Positions 1 to 7,384 of a stretch of DNA of 18,782 nucleotides are shown one piece after another; the stretch's first letter is position 1, and each line of letters begins with the position of its first letter. Origin of the DNA: Streptomyces sp. NRRL S-37 (lineage in GTDB: Bacteria > Actinomycetota > Actinomycetes > Streptomycetales > Streptomycetaceae). The translations under genes were made by a program, and so were the position numbers. The notes under the pieces were generated by a model. The model searched no databases. It had not been told where the DNA came from and saw nothing but the letters and a program-made list of their open reading frames with translations. The stretch covers positions 1-18,782 of the forward strand of contig NZ_JOIZ01000044.1 of the NCBI RefSeq assembly GCF_000721605.1, given 5' to 3'.

Positions 1-1956
1 GGGGCCCCCGGCGGCGGCCGACCGCGCGCCCCCCGCCGGTGCGGCGGGGGGCTCCTGCTGGGCCTCCGCGAGGCTGACGCCGCGTTGGAAGGCGGCCATC
101 AGGCCGGGATCGTGCCCGGCGACGTACTCGGTGTCCTGGCGGGGCGCGGGGCCGTCGCGGAGCTGCGGGACGATGTGCTCCTGGGCGCGGCGGCGGGGCA
201 GCCGGGGTCTGTCCATGGTGCCGCGCACCGGACCGCCGTGCGGGGCGGGGGGCGTGGTCCCGTGGTCTGTGAAGGTGTCGTCCCGGTCGCCGTGGTGGAC
301 GCCGGGTACGGCCCCGGCGGGACCGGGACGCACCTCGCGGGCGCCGCGCAGGGGCAGCGGCGGGGCGGGCGCGTCACCGGCGGGCGACGGGGGCCGGGTG
401 GAGGGCCAGGACGGTGGGACGGCGGGCGTGAGGGGTGCCCCGGGTGCCTGCGCCTGCCCGCCGCCCGGCAAAGGAGCGTCCACGGGAGCCGGTACGGCGG
501 ACATGTGACGGGCCACCAGGACGGGGCCGGTGCCGCGGTCGTGCGGCCGCGGTGCCGCGCCCTGTCCGCCGCCGGCGGTCCCCGGCTCCGTGCCGAGCAG
601 TGCCTGCGGCACCACGAGCACGGCCTGGACCCCGCCGTAGATGTTGCTCTGGAGCCGTACATGGATGCCGTGCCGTTTGGCGAGCTGGGAGACCACGAAC
701 AGGCCGATCCGGCCGTCGGCGAGCAGGCTGGCGACCTGTACCTGGTCGGGGTCGGTGAGCAGCGCGTTCATCCGGTCCTGCTCGCCGACGGGCATGCCGA
801 GTCCGCGGTCCTCGACCTCGACGGCGAGCCCGGAGGTGACGAGGTTGGCCCGCAGCAGTACCTGGGTGTGCGGGGCGGAGAACACCGTGGCGTTCTCGAC
901 GAGTTCGGCGAGCAGGTGGATGACGTCGGCGACGGCGTGTCCGCGCAGGGTGCCGTCGATCGGCGGCACGAGCTTGACCCGTGAGTACTGTTCGACCTCG
1001 GCGATCGCCGAGCGCAGCACCTCGGTCATGGAGACCGGGTTGCTCCACTGCCGCCGGGAGACGGCCCCGCCGAGCACGGCGAGGTTCTCCGCGTGGCGGC
1101 GGATGCGGGTGGCGAGGTGGTCGACGTGGAAGAGCCCCTTGAGCAGGTCGGGGTCCTCCATCTCGTTCTCCAGCTCGTCGAGGAGGGAGATCTCGCGGTG
1201 CACCAGGGACTGCAGCCGCCGGGCGAGGTTGACGAACACCTCGAGCTTCTGTTCGCTGCCGGTCTGGCTGGAGAGCCGGTACGCCTGTACGACGGCGTGG
1301 ACGGCCCCGTCGTGCGCGCGGGCGAGGTCGGCGGCGAGCAGGTCGAAGTCGGCGTCGTCGTGGAGGACATCGGTCTGTTCGCCCCGCCGCCCGCGTGGGG
1401 GCGGGGCCTCACCCCGGCGCAGTGCCTCGACGAGGGTGCCCAGGTCGGCCTCGCGCCGGGCGGTGCTGCGGCGCAGCGTGCCGATGCGGTCGCGCACGGA
1501 CCGGGCGGCGCGGTCGGCGGCCACGGCGGCGATGACGACACCGGCGCACGTCACCGAGGTGGCGCCGCCGAGGACGGCCCACAGGGTGGGGCTCGGCCGG
1601 ACCCCGGTGGAGCGGACGGTGAAGAGCACGGCCGCGCAGGCGCTGAGGGCCACCGCCACGGGCGGGAGTACGGCGAGGCGCAGCAGTTGGGGCCGTATCG
1701 GCGCCTCGGGCGGCACGGGAGCGGTCCGTGCGGGCGGCCGTCCGTGCCGTCCGCCCTCACGGCGGTCCGCGTGGCCCGCCGGACCGGTCCGGCGGGCCCG
1801 GGTGTCGGCGGGGTTCGCATCGGTGCGGTCCGGCTCGCGGGCCACGACCGTGGTGCCGACGGCACCCCGCGCTCCGGCCGGACCCGGGGCACCGGCCGGG
1901 CCCGGGCGTCGGGGCCCTTCGCCCCGTCCGCTCCCTCGTCCGCCTTGTGGCTGCAC
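1..1956 (-). CDS. CvnA-like sensor histidine kinase, 3' end cut by window edge
   Basis: Membrane sensor kinase of the type that heads Streptomyces conservons (cvnA), where a Roadblock protein, a DUF742 protein and a small GTPase usually follow; that downstream part would lie beyond the left edge. About 652 codons are visible, with no stop. A Pro/Gly/Arg-rich tail (1-85) precedes two membrane helices (about 91-113 and 124-147) with almost no external sensor loop. The dimerisation region (about 240-297) has the family pattern, including LVHREISLLDELE and IRRHAENLAVLGG. The ATPase N box is ELVENATVFSAP (E351, N355), followed by DRGLGMP. A long low-complexity C-terminal tail carries LPRRRAQEHIVPQL, typical of the family. 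The GTG at 1956 was chosen because a purine-rich GGGAGCGGGGA lies just upstream; an in-frame stop at 2017-2019 limits extension. I am sure of the family, less sure of the exact start. Confidence 0.9.
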   Translation of the reverse strand, partial: MQPQGGRGSGRGEGPRRPGPAGAPGPAGARGAVGTTVVAREPDRTDANPADTRARRTGPAGHADRREGGRHGRPPARTAPVPPEAPIRPQLLRLAVLPPVAVALSACAAVLFTVRSTGVRPSPTLWAVLGGATSVTCAGVVIAAVAADRAARSVRDRIGTLRRSTARREADLGTLVEALRRGEAPPPRGRRGEQTDVLHDDADFDLLAADLARAHDGAVHAVVQAYRLSSQTGSEQKLEVFVNLARRLQSLVHREISLLDELENEMEDPDLLKGLFHVDHLATRIRRHAENLAVLGGAVSRRQWSNPVSMTEVLRSAIAEVEQYSRVKLVPPIDGTLRGHAVADVIHLLAELVENATVFSAPHTQVLLRANLVTSGLAVEVEDRGLGMPVGEQDRMNALLTDPDQVQVASLLADGRIGLFVVSQLAKRHGIHVRLQSNIYGGVQAVLVVPQALLGTEPGTAGGGQGAAPRPHDRGTGPVLVARHMSAVPAPVDAPLPGGGQAQAPGAPLTPAVPPSWPSTRPPSPAGDAPAPPLPLRGAREVRPGPAGAVPGVHHGDRDDTFTDHGTTPPAPHGGPVRGTMDRPRLPRRRAQEHIVPQLRDGPAPRQDTEYVAGHDPGLMAAFQRGVSLAEAQQEPPAAPAGGARSAAAGGP

Positions 1957-2066
1957 GTACCGGTCCCCGCTCCCTGATTCCGACTGTTGGACGCGGCCCC
2001 TCGACGCAGAAGCGCCCTACGACATGGGGTGCCGCGGTGTCGCCCGACCGACACTCACCGTAGTCG

Positions 2067-2097
2067 CCACCGCATCATGTGCGGTGGGCAGTTGACA
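2067..2097. promoter_or_regulatory. 8-bp hairpin/operator-like repeat beside a TTGACA element
   Basis: CCACCGCA and TGCGGTGG form a perfect inverted repeat around the five-base loop TCATG (2067-2087). Four bases later comes TTGACA (2092-2097), a perfect -35 hexamer on the plus strand. I could not find a good -10 at 16-19 bases from it, so a promoter is not proven. The site lies about 110 bases upstream of the kinase start and about 80 upstream of the plus-strand small ORF, so it could serve as an operator for either. Confidence 0.35.
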
Positions 2098-2176
2098 AAC
2101 TCATGCGGACAGCATCGCGCTCTGGTATGAGGCTTCGTACGACAGACCGATAACCCTTCCAAGGAAGGGATCGAGA

Positions 2177-2476
2177 GTGAACATGGAACGATCAGGGCTG
2201 GTCACAAGTGGTCTCCGCGAACTCGCGAGGAGAGGAGCCCCTCGGCCGTCCGAGCCCGGCCGGCACGCCCGCCGACCGTCCGGGGCCGACGGGTCGGACG
2301 CTTTCGACCGCCGTCACCGCACCCCACCCCTTCGGCCAAAACATCACTCACCGTCACCACCCGGCCAGGATGGGGAGGGTGCGCCACGCCGTACCGTGCC
2401 CGGACGGCCGGCGCGGACGGCTCCTTCCCCGTCCCGTCACCGACCGCCCGCCGGCACAGGGCCGTCGGACACGTGA
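2177..2476 (+). CDS. doubtful small ORF with a good ribosome binding site
   Basis: A 99-codon reading frame starts with GTG at 2177. AAGGAAGG (2161-2168) lies eight bases upstream, an excellent ribosome binding site. The predicted product starts MNMERSGLVTSGLRELARRG and then becomes a Pro/Arg/Ser-rich sequence with no family I recognise. Codon use is not typical of this genome: third positions contain many A and T, unlike the neighbouring genes. It may be a short leader peptide, the surviving 5' end of a decayed gene, or chance. The signals at the start argue for translation initiation; the body argues against a conserved protein. Confidence 0.25.
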   Translation: MNMERSGLVTSGLRELARRGAPRPSEPGRHARRPSGADGSDAFDRRHRTPPLRPKHHSPSPPGQDGEGAPRRTVPGRPARTAPSPSRHRPPAGTGPSDT

Positions 2477-2496
2477 GGAGGTGTGGTACCGGCCGC

Positions 2497-3660
2497 CTAC
2501 CGAGTCACCCGGGTGATATGGCCGATGAGGTCGGCGGCCCGTTCCGGCTGTCGGGTCAACCATGTGCCGAGGTGCTCCCTGACGGCCTGCTCGACGCACT
2601 CGTACACGGTGGCGTCACCCAGCTTGCCGCGAGTGGCGCCCTGGTATTCGGGGCTTTCCAGTTTCACCGAGACGACCGCTGTCAGACCCTCGCCGATGTG
2701 GCCGGTGGTGAGATCAGGGTCCGCCGCCGTCAGCAGCCCCCGCCGACGCGCGTACGTGTTGACCGCGGCCGTCACCCCCGCGCGGAACCCGTCCGCGTGC
2801 GTGCCGCCCTCGGGGGTGGGCACGCTGTTGACGAAGGTCCGGATCCGTTCCTCACCCAGGCCGCGCCAGCTCAGGGCCACCTCCACCGTCCCCGCCATCC
2901 GCGCGTCCTCCCGCTCGAAGGCGATGATGTCCGGGGTGACGTACCCTCCGGTCTCCGCGTCGAGGAAGGCGACGAAGTCCTCCGGTCCGCCGGAGAACCG
3001 GAAGCGTACCGACCGGGGCCCGCCCCGGGGGCGTTCGTCGGTCAGGGAGATGCTCAGGCCCCGGTTCAACAGGGCCACTTCCCTGAAGCGTTCGGCCAGT
3101 ACGGCGAACGGGTACTCCGTCGTCTCGAAGATGCCGGCGTCGGGCCAGAAGGTGATGGTGGTCCCTTCGCCGGTCGCCGGTCCGGCGGCGACCGGCGGAG
3201 CGACAGCGGCGCCGCGTACGTACTCCTGGACCCAGCGCACCTGCCCGCGCCGCACCTCGGCCGTGAGACGGCTCGACAGAGCGTTGGTGACACAGGGCCC
3301 CATGCCGAAGGCGCTCCACCAGTTCACGGTGGAGCGGCCGCCGGGACCGGTCCCGGCGTACGGGCGGGTCAGCAGGGCTTCGAGGCCGGTACCGCCGGTG
3401 TCCCCGGCCGCTTCGACGGGGACGCCCGGCCCGTCGTCGGTGACCCGGACGCCTCCGTCGGGCATGAGGGTGACGTCGACGCAGCCGCCACCGCCGGCCA
3501 GCACCTCGTTCACCGACCAGCCGACGACCTCGAACAACAGGTGGTGCAGACCCCGTACGCCGGTCGAGCCGACGTACATCCCGGGCCGTTTCCGAATGGC
3601 CTCACACCCCTCCAGTACTGTGATATGAGTGGCGTCGTATCCGCTGGCACCCTCGCTCAC
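2497..3660 (-). CDS. GyrB-like protein, ATPase and transducer domains only, degenerate ATP site
   Basis: The 387-residue product matches the N-terminal half of DNA gyrase subunit B: YDATHITVLEGCEAIRKRPGMYVGSTG (quoted as residues 8-34 in shortened form: YDATHITVLEG then RKRPGMYVGSTG), HHLLFEVV (39-46), and in the second domain FVNSVPTPEGGTH (277-289). The TOPRIM and C-terminal regions of a normal GyrB of about 650-700 residues are absent, so it cannot cut DNA by itself. The general-base Glu (E44) and adenine-binding Asp (D75) are kept. The Mg-binding Asn is Trp (W48), Arg of the DGRG loop is Pro (P78), the GLHGVG lid reads SAFGMG (116-121), and the transducer QTK is ATR (342-344). It is therefore probably weak or inactive as an ATPase. 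The GTG start at 3660 has GGAAGGGGAC upstream. A role in gyrase-inhibitor tolerance or as a regulator is only a guess. Confidence 0.85.
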   Translation of the reverse strand: MSEGASGYDATHITVLEGCEAIRKRPGMYVGSTGVRGLHHLLFEVVGWSVNEVLAGGGGCVDVTLMPDGGVRVTDDGPGVPVEAAGDTGGTGLEALLTRPYAGTGPGGRSTVNWWSAFGMGPCVTNALSSRLTAEVRRGQVRWVQEYVRGAAVAPPVAAGPATGEGTTITFWPDAGIFETTEYPFAVLAERFREVALLNRGLSISLTDERPRGGPRSVRFRFSGGPEDFVAFLDAETGGYVTPDIIAFEREDARMAGTVEVALSWRGLGEERIRTFVNSVPTPEGGTHADGFRAGVTAAVNTYARRRGLLTAADPDLTTGHIGEGLTAVVSVKLESPEYQGATRGKLGDATVYECVEQAVREHLGTWLTRQPERAADLIGHITRVTR

Positions 3661-4064
3661 AAAGTCCCCTTCCCCTGGTGCTCGGCAGGACTTCCCACCC
3701 TATGCGCAGATTCGAAAAAGGCCAGGTCAGGAGCGGTTGGCCAAGGGTTTGAGCAGGCGTGTGAGGGCCCGTCAGCAAGCAGTCGGCCAGACGGTCACGG
3801 ACAGCGGTCACAGCGCGCCCGGGACCCCGCCGAGGCCGCGGACGCCCCTGTCCCAGGCCGCGCCGAGGCCTTCAATTCCCGCTTTCACGCGGGCCCATGC
3901 CTTCCCCGACGCCGCACACCGTCACGGCACGTCGCGGACCGCGAGCAGTCCAACCGCCGCCCCGGACGCTTCCAGCAGCGGTGCGGCGGCGGAAAACCAG
4001 GAGTCGTCGAACGACGTCCGCGTGGCTGCGGCCGGTAAGGCCGCGGGGCCGGAATCCTGAACGC
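3661..4064. other. 404-base divergent intergenic region
   Basis: This separates the minus-strand gyrB-like gene from the plus-strand methyltransferase gene, so both promoters should lie here. A possible minus-strand -10, TAGGGT (3702-3697), would start a leader of about 30 bases for the gyrB-like gene; I see no matching -35. A hairpin GCGGCC-GGTAA-GGCCGC (4028-4044) sits 20 bases before the methyltransferase start. A minus-strand frame ending at 3922 is discussed as a possible gene remnant. No RNA gene was seen. Confidence 0.5.
4028..4044. repeat. small hairpin upstream of the methyltransferase gene
   Basis: GCGGCC and GGCCGC pair perfectly around the loop GGTAA, and the stem can be lengthened by one G-T and one C-G pair. 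It ends 20 bases before the methyltransferase ATG. It could be an operator or a leader structure; such short GC palindromes are also common by chance in this base composition. Confidence 0.3.
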
Positions 4065-4880
4065 ATGCGAGAGCAACAGCGGTACGACGTGTGGTCGGCC
4101 GGGGCCGCCTACGAGCGGTACATGGGCCGTTGGAGCCGCCGCGTCGCCGAGCGGTTCGGCGCCTGGCTCGGTGCCGCCGACGGTCTGCGCTGGCTGGACG
4201 TGGGCTGTGGTACGGGCGGTCTGACGGCCGCGGTGGCGGCCCGCTGCCGGCCCCGCACGGTGGTGGGGGTCGACCGGTCGGAGGCGTTCGTCGCCCACGC
4301 ACGCGCGTCCGTCTCCTCGCCCGCGCACTTCGTCGTGGCCGACGCGATGGCGCTGCCCGTACGCGACGAGGCGTGCGACGTGGTCGCCGGCGGCCTGGTC
4401 CTGAACTTCCTGCCCTCCCCCGCCGCGGCGGTCGCCCGGATGGTGCGGGTGACCCGGCCGGGTGGCCTGGTCGCCGCGTACGTGTGGGACTACGCCGGGG
4501 GCATGGGCTTCCTGCGACGTTTCTGGGACGCCGCCGTCGAGGTGGACCCGGCCGCGGCCACGCTGGACGAGGGCCGCCGGTTCCCGGTCTGCCGCCCGGA
4601 GGCGTTGCGCGCGGTCTGGACCGGGGCGGGACTCGTGGACGTGTCCGTCGTCCCGATCGAGGTGCCCACGGTCTTCACCGGCTTCGCCGACCTGTGGGAC
4701 CCCTTCCGGGCGGGCCAGGGTCCCGCGCCGGGCTACCTCGCCGCCCTCGCCCCGGCCGGCCGGGAGCGGGTCCGGGACGCACTGAGCGCGAAGGTCCCCC
4801 GGGAGGCGGACGGCTCCGTCTCGCTCACGGCCCTGGCCTGGGCGGTACGGGGCCGCAGGAGCCACCGGGCTGCCCCGTAG
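4065..4880 (+). CDS. class I SAM-dependent methyltransferase
   Basis: A 271-residue soluble protein of the UbiE/Methyltransf_11 type that would transfer a methyl group from S-adenosylmethionine to an unknown small molecule. The N-terminal YDVWSAGAAYERYMGRWSR is typical of this subgroup. SAM-binding motif I is LDVGCGTGGLT (44-54), the acidic residue that holds the ribose is in VVGVDRSE (D70), and the VADAMALP stretch (91-98) and LVLNFLPSP (111-119) mark the later motifs, followed by RVTRPGG. The ATG at 4065 is chosen because the protein aligns with the family from this point; the frame is open further upstream, and the ribosome binding site (GGCCGGAAT) is weak. It stands alone and converges on the monooxygenase-like gene, so context gives no substrate. 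Confidence 0.88.
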   Translation: MREQQRYDVWSAGAAYERYMGRWSRRVAERFGAWLGAADGLRWLDVGCGTGGLTAAVAARCRPRTVVGVDRSEAFVAHARASVSSPAHFVVADAMALPVRDEACDVVAGGLVLNFLPSPAAAVARMVRVTRPGGLVAAYVWDYAGGMGFLRRFWDAAVEVDPAAATLDEGRRFPVCRPEALRAVWTGAGLVDVSVVPIEVPTVFTGFADLWDPFRAGQGPAPGYLAALAPAGRERVRDALSAKVPREADGSVSLTALAWAVRGRRSHRAAP

Positions 4881-4893
4881 TGCTTCGTCGCGT

Positions 4894-4926
4894 CGGACGA
4901 TCCCGTCGGGCAGCGGGCATCGTCCG
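4894..4926. terminator. bidirectional terminator between converging genes
   Basis: CGGACGAT (4894-4901) pairs with ATCGTCCG (4919-4926), and inside it CCCG (4902-4905) pairs with CGGG (4914-4917), giving a 12-bp stem with one bulged C. It lies 14 bases after the methyltransferase stop and about 130 bases beyond the stop of the converging monooxygenase-like gene. There is no T-run, which is usual for Streptomyces terminators. Confidence 0.65.
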
Positions 4927-5054
4927 GGCAGGGGGCGGGGAGACGGGGCCGCTCCGGGGCAGGCCGTCGGAGTTCGTCGCGGAGGTGGCCGGCTCGTTGC
5001 CGCGGCGGGCCGGCGGGCCCGGGCCGGCATCCTGCTGCGAGACCCCGGCCATTC

Positions 5055-6057
5055 CTACCCGGGTGGTTCACCGGCGCCGTTCCTCGTCGGCGCCAGGCCG
5101 GCCAGAGCGCGCAGCGTCGCCTCCGCCTCGGTGATCAGCCGGTGGACGAGTTCGGCGGCCGGGGCGATGTCGCGGACGAGGCCGGCGGTCTGGCCCGTCA
5201 TCGGGATCAGTTCGTGCGCCGTACCGTCGCGCATCGACGTCATCATCCTGCCGCGCAACGCCTCGGCCTGAGCAGCGGCCGCTTCGGGGCCGGCGTTCCC
5301 CTCCTCGACGAACGGGGTGCGCAGTGACCGGGGGACGGTCATGTACCCGCCCTCGGTCGGCGGGGGCAGGATGTGCTCGACGAACGCCACTTTGACGGCG
5401 TCCTGGCTGGCGGCGGAGACGACGGCCGCCTTCCAGTCGTCGCTGACCCCGCATTCGGCCGAGGCCAGGAACCGGGTGCCGATGTTCACGCCCTGTGCCC
5501 CCAGGGCCAGTGCCGCGGCGATGCCCCGCCCGTCGGCGACGCCGCCGGAGGCGAGTACCGGCAGCGGCCGGACGGCGTCGACGACCTGCGGCACCCGCCA
5601 TCGTGCTGACATCACCGCAGAACCCGCCGGATTCGGTGCCCTGCGCGCTGATCACGTCGACGCCGGCCTCGGCCGCGCGCACCGCCTGCTCGACCGTCGT
5701 CACCTGCTGCAGAAAGACCGCGCCGGCATCGTGGACACGGGCCACCAGGTCGTCCGGCTCGCCGAGCGCGAAGGAGAACACCGGTGGGGCCTCGGCGATC
5801 ACCGCGTCGAAGACCTCGGGGTCGAACGGCCGCCGGGTCATGTTCAGCGCGAACGGCCGGTCGGTGAGATCGCGCAGCCGGCGCACGTCGTCACGGACCT
5901 GCGCCGGTGTACGCAGTGTGGTGGGGACACTGCCCAGCGCCCCGGCGTCGCTGACCGCCGCGGCAAGCCGCATGCCCTGCTGCCAGGGCCCTCCGAGCGG
6001 CCCTTGCACGACCGGCACCTCGATGCCCAGTACTTCGCACACCGGTGTCCGCAGCAT
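5055..6057 (-). pseudogene. nitronate monooxygenase-like flavoprotein gene, broken by a frameshift
   Basis: Two overlapping frames together encode one 2-nitropropane dioxygenase/nitronate monooxygenase-like TIM-barrel flavoprotein. The N-terminal half, from MLRTPVCEVLGIEVPVVQGP to GGFCGDVSTMA, is read from 6057 to about 5596; the C-terminal half, from VPQVVDAVRPLPVLASGGVA to the TAG at 5055, is read in the next frame. Homologues run STMALVPQVVDAV without a break, so the DNA lacks two bases (or has one extra) near 5595. No early stop follows in the first frame, which would run on as unrelated Arg-rich sequence to 5068. The catalytic His expected in the GGH motif is Phe (GGFCG), so classic nitronate oxidation is doubtful even if the frame were intact. 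The ATG at 6057 has GGAGG four bases upstream; an in-frame ATG at 6102 is the alternative. A sequencing error could explain the break. Confidence 0.85.
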
Positions 6058-6293
6058 CGCGCCTCCATCCCGCAGGACCCAGAACAGGGATTTTCCAGAC
6101 ATCGAGCCTAGTCGTGACGATTCCCGGCCACCTGCCGAGCCTTACGGACGGACACCGCACAGCGCTGGAGGGTCTGCCTTCCGGATCATGCCGGGTCCTG
6201 GTCACGGCGCCTGGAACCCGGGCCGAGGGAGAGTGCGTGACGGACCACCGACACGTGCCGCCATGCACGGGTGCGCGTCCTGGACCGTTCTCC

Positions 6294-6299
6294 TACGAT
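6294..6299 (+). promoter_or_regulatory. possible -10 box for a leaderless transcript
   Basis: TACGAT ends six bases before the hydrolase ATG at 6306, so transcription would begin at or next to the start codon. No ribosome binding site precedes that ATG, which fits a leaderless mRNA, common in Streptomyces. I do not see a good -35 at the right distance, so this remains tentative. Confidence 0.3.
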
Positions 6300-6305
6300 G
6301 CGAAC

Positions 6306-7094
6306 ATGCCGGATCTGGAACTGGCGTCGCGGCGACTCGGCAGTGGGCCGCCCCTGATGGTCGTCCTCCAACTCGACCGGGATGGCTGGGCGCCCGTCCT
6401 GGAGCGTCTCGCCCGCGAGCACGAGGTGGTGGCCGTCGACCTCCCGGGCTTCGGCGACAGCCCCTCGCTCCCCGAAGGGACCACACCCGGCGTCGAGGCG
6501 CTGGCCGCCGCCGTCGCCGAGTGGCTCCCCGGTGCCGGCCTCACCCACCCGCCCGTCGTGGGGAACTCCCTCGGTGGGGCCGTCGCCCTGGAACTGGCCC
6601 GCAGCGGCGCGGTCGGCAGCGCCGTCACACTGTCCCCCATCGGACTGTGGACCCGCCCCGGGGCCGCCTACGCCCTCGGTTCGCTCCGTGTCGCTCACGC
6701 GATGGCACGAGCCTGCGCTGAACGCCCCCACTGGATCGCCGGACACCCGATCGGGCGCACCATTGCCTTCTGGCAGCTCACCGCCCGGCCCTGGCGGATC
6801 CCGGAGGCGGCGGCCGCCGGCGCGCTGCGCAACCTGGCCCGCTCCCCCGGCTTCGAGCCGACGCGGCGCGCTGTGCGCGCCTACCGGCTGCGGGCCTTCG
6901 CCCCCGAGGTCCCGGTCCCGGTCACGGTCGGCTGGGGCACACGGGACCTGATGACCCCACCCCACCAGGCACTCAGGGCGGCACGACTGCTTCCGGGCGC
7001 CCGGCACGTCTCGCTCGAGGGCTGCGGGCACTCACCGATGTCCGACGACCCCGAGCAGGTCACCCGGGTGGTGCTCGACGCCATCAGCGGCTGA
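6306..7094 (+). CDS. alpha/beta hydrolase
   Basis: A 262-residue soluble hydrolase of the alpha/beta fold. The nucleophile elbow is VVGNSLGGAV (S88), the acid is likely D214 in GWGTRDLMTPP, and the histidine is H242 in EGCGHSPMSDDP, so the Ser-Asp-His triad is complete. VVAVDLPGFGDSP (41-53) is the usual strand and loop before the elbow. The HG motif that normally forms the oxyanion hole after the first strand is missing: the site reads LMVVLQLDRDGW (17-28). Substrate cannot be deduced; ester or epoxide hydrolysis, or haloperoxidase-like activity, are all seen in this fold. The ATG at 6306 fits the family's N-terminus, although the frame is open upstream and no ribosome binding site is visible. 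The gene is divergent from the broken monooxygenase-like gene. Confidence 0.85.
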   Translation: MPDLELASRRLGSGPPLMVVLQLDRDGWAPVLERLAREHEVVAVDLPGFGDSPSLPEGTTPGVEALAAAVAEWLPGAGLTHPPVVGNSLGGAVALELARSGAVGSAVTLSPIGLWTRPGAAYALGSLRVAHAMARACAERPHWIAGHPIGRTIAFWQLTARPWRIPEAAAAGALRNLARSPGFEPTRRAVRAYRLRAFAPEVPVPVTVGWGTRDLMTPPHQALRAARLLPGARHVSLEGCGHSPMSDDPEQVTRVVLDAISG

Positions 7095-7384
7095 CCTGGC
7101 AGAGGGCACCGGGCCGCCAGGGGGCGGCAGCGTCCAGGCAGGGCCGTCGGAACCCTGCCGCCTGGGCAGCCCCCTCCTGCAGGCTCAGGCCCCACAGCGC
7201 GTGTTCGGACGACGACCCGAGACGGGCCGTCCAAGGGCGGCAAGGGCCTGAATCGCTGAGCAGTGGCTTCGCGCTCAGCGCGGGGCGCCCCGTCCAAGGC
7301 TCGCAGCAGGCGATCCGGTTCCTCAGCCGGGGGACGCTCCAGCATCCGGGCCATCTCGCCGATCTCGTCCCCGACCGGCGTCAC
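7095..7384 (-). CDS. possible small ORF coupled to the metallo-hydrolase gene (end uncertain)
   Basis: A GTG at 7384 overlaps the stop codon of the upstream metallo-hydrolase gene as GTGA, the classic layout for translational coupling. The frame begins MTPVGDEIGEMARMLERPPA and then DRLLRALDG, which looks like a short acidic helical protein. It stays open as far as 6881, but beyond about 7094 it would run antisense through the alpha/beta hydrolase gene, so the listed end is only the limit of free space and no stop lies there. I recognise no family. Codon bias is coding-like for the first 30 or so codons and then fades, so this may be the truncated front of a lost gene. Confidence 0.25.
7113..7166 (+). 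terminator. tandem hairpin terminator after the alpha/beta hydrolase gene
   Basis: GCCGCC-AGGG-GGCGGC (7113-7128) is a perfect 6-bp hairpin starting 18 bases after the hydrolase stop. A second stem follows: CCAGGCAGGG (7134-7143) with CCCTGCCGCCTGG (7153-7166), about ten pairs with a three-base bulge. Both can form in RNA; there is no T-run. Confidence 0.5.

Larger units (their letters stand above)
1957..2496. other. 540-base intergenic region between kinase and gyrB-like gene
   Basis: This stretch lies between the start of the minus-strand kinase and the end of the minus-strand gyrB-like gene. It holds an 8-bp hairpin next to a TTGACA element, and a doubtful plus-strand ORF; both are listed separately. 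From about 2230 to 2496 the composition drifts from the strong third-position GC of coding DNA, and I see no convincing gene there. No terminator with a clear stem was found after the gyrB-like stop. Confidence 0.6.

Noticed and set aside
641..2095. A Ser/Arg-rich plus-strand frame opposite the sensor kinase
   Set aside because: It is antisense to the kinase, whose N box, dimerisation region and membrane helices are unmistakable on the minus strand.
2473..4038. A 521-codon plus-strand frame across the gyrB-like gene
   Set aside because: The minus strand encodes conserved GyrB motifs; the plus-strand frame has none.
4021..4064. The hairpin before the methyltransferase gene as a riboswitch
   Set aside because: It is one short stem with no conserved aptamer blocks; at this GC content such stems are frequent by chance.
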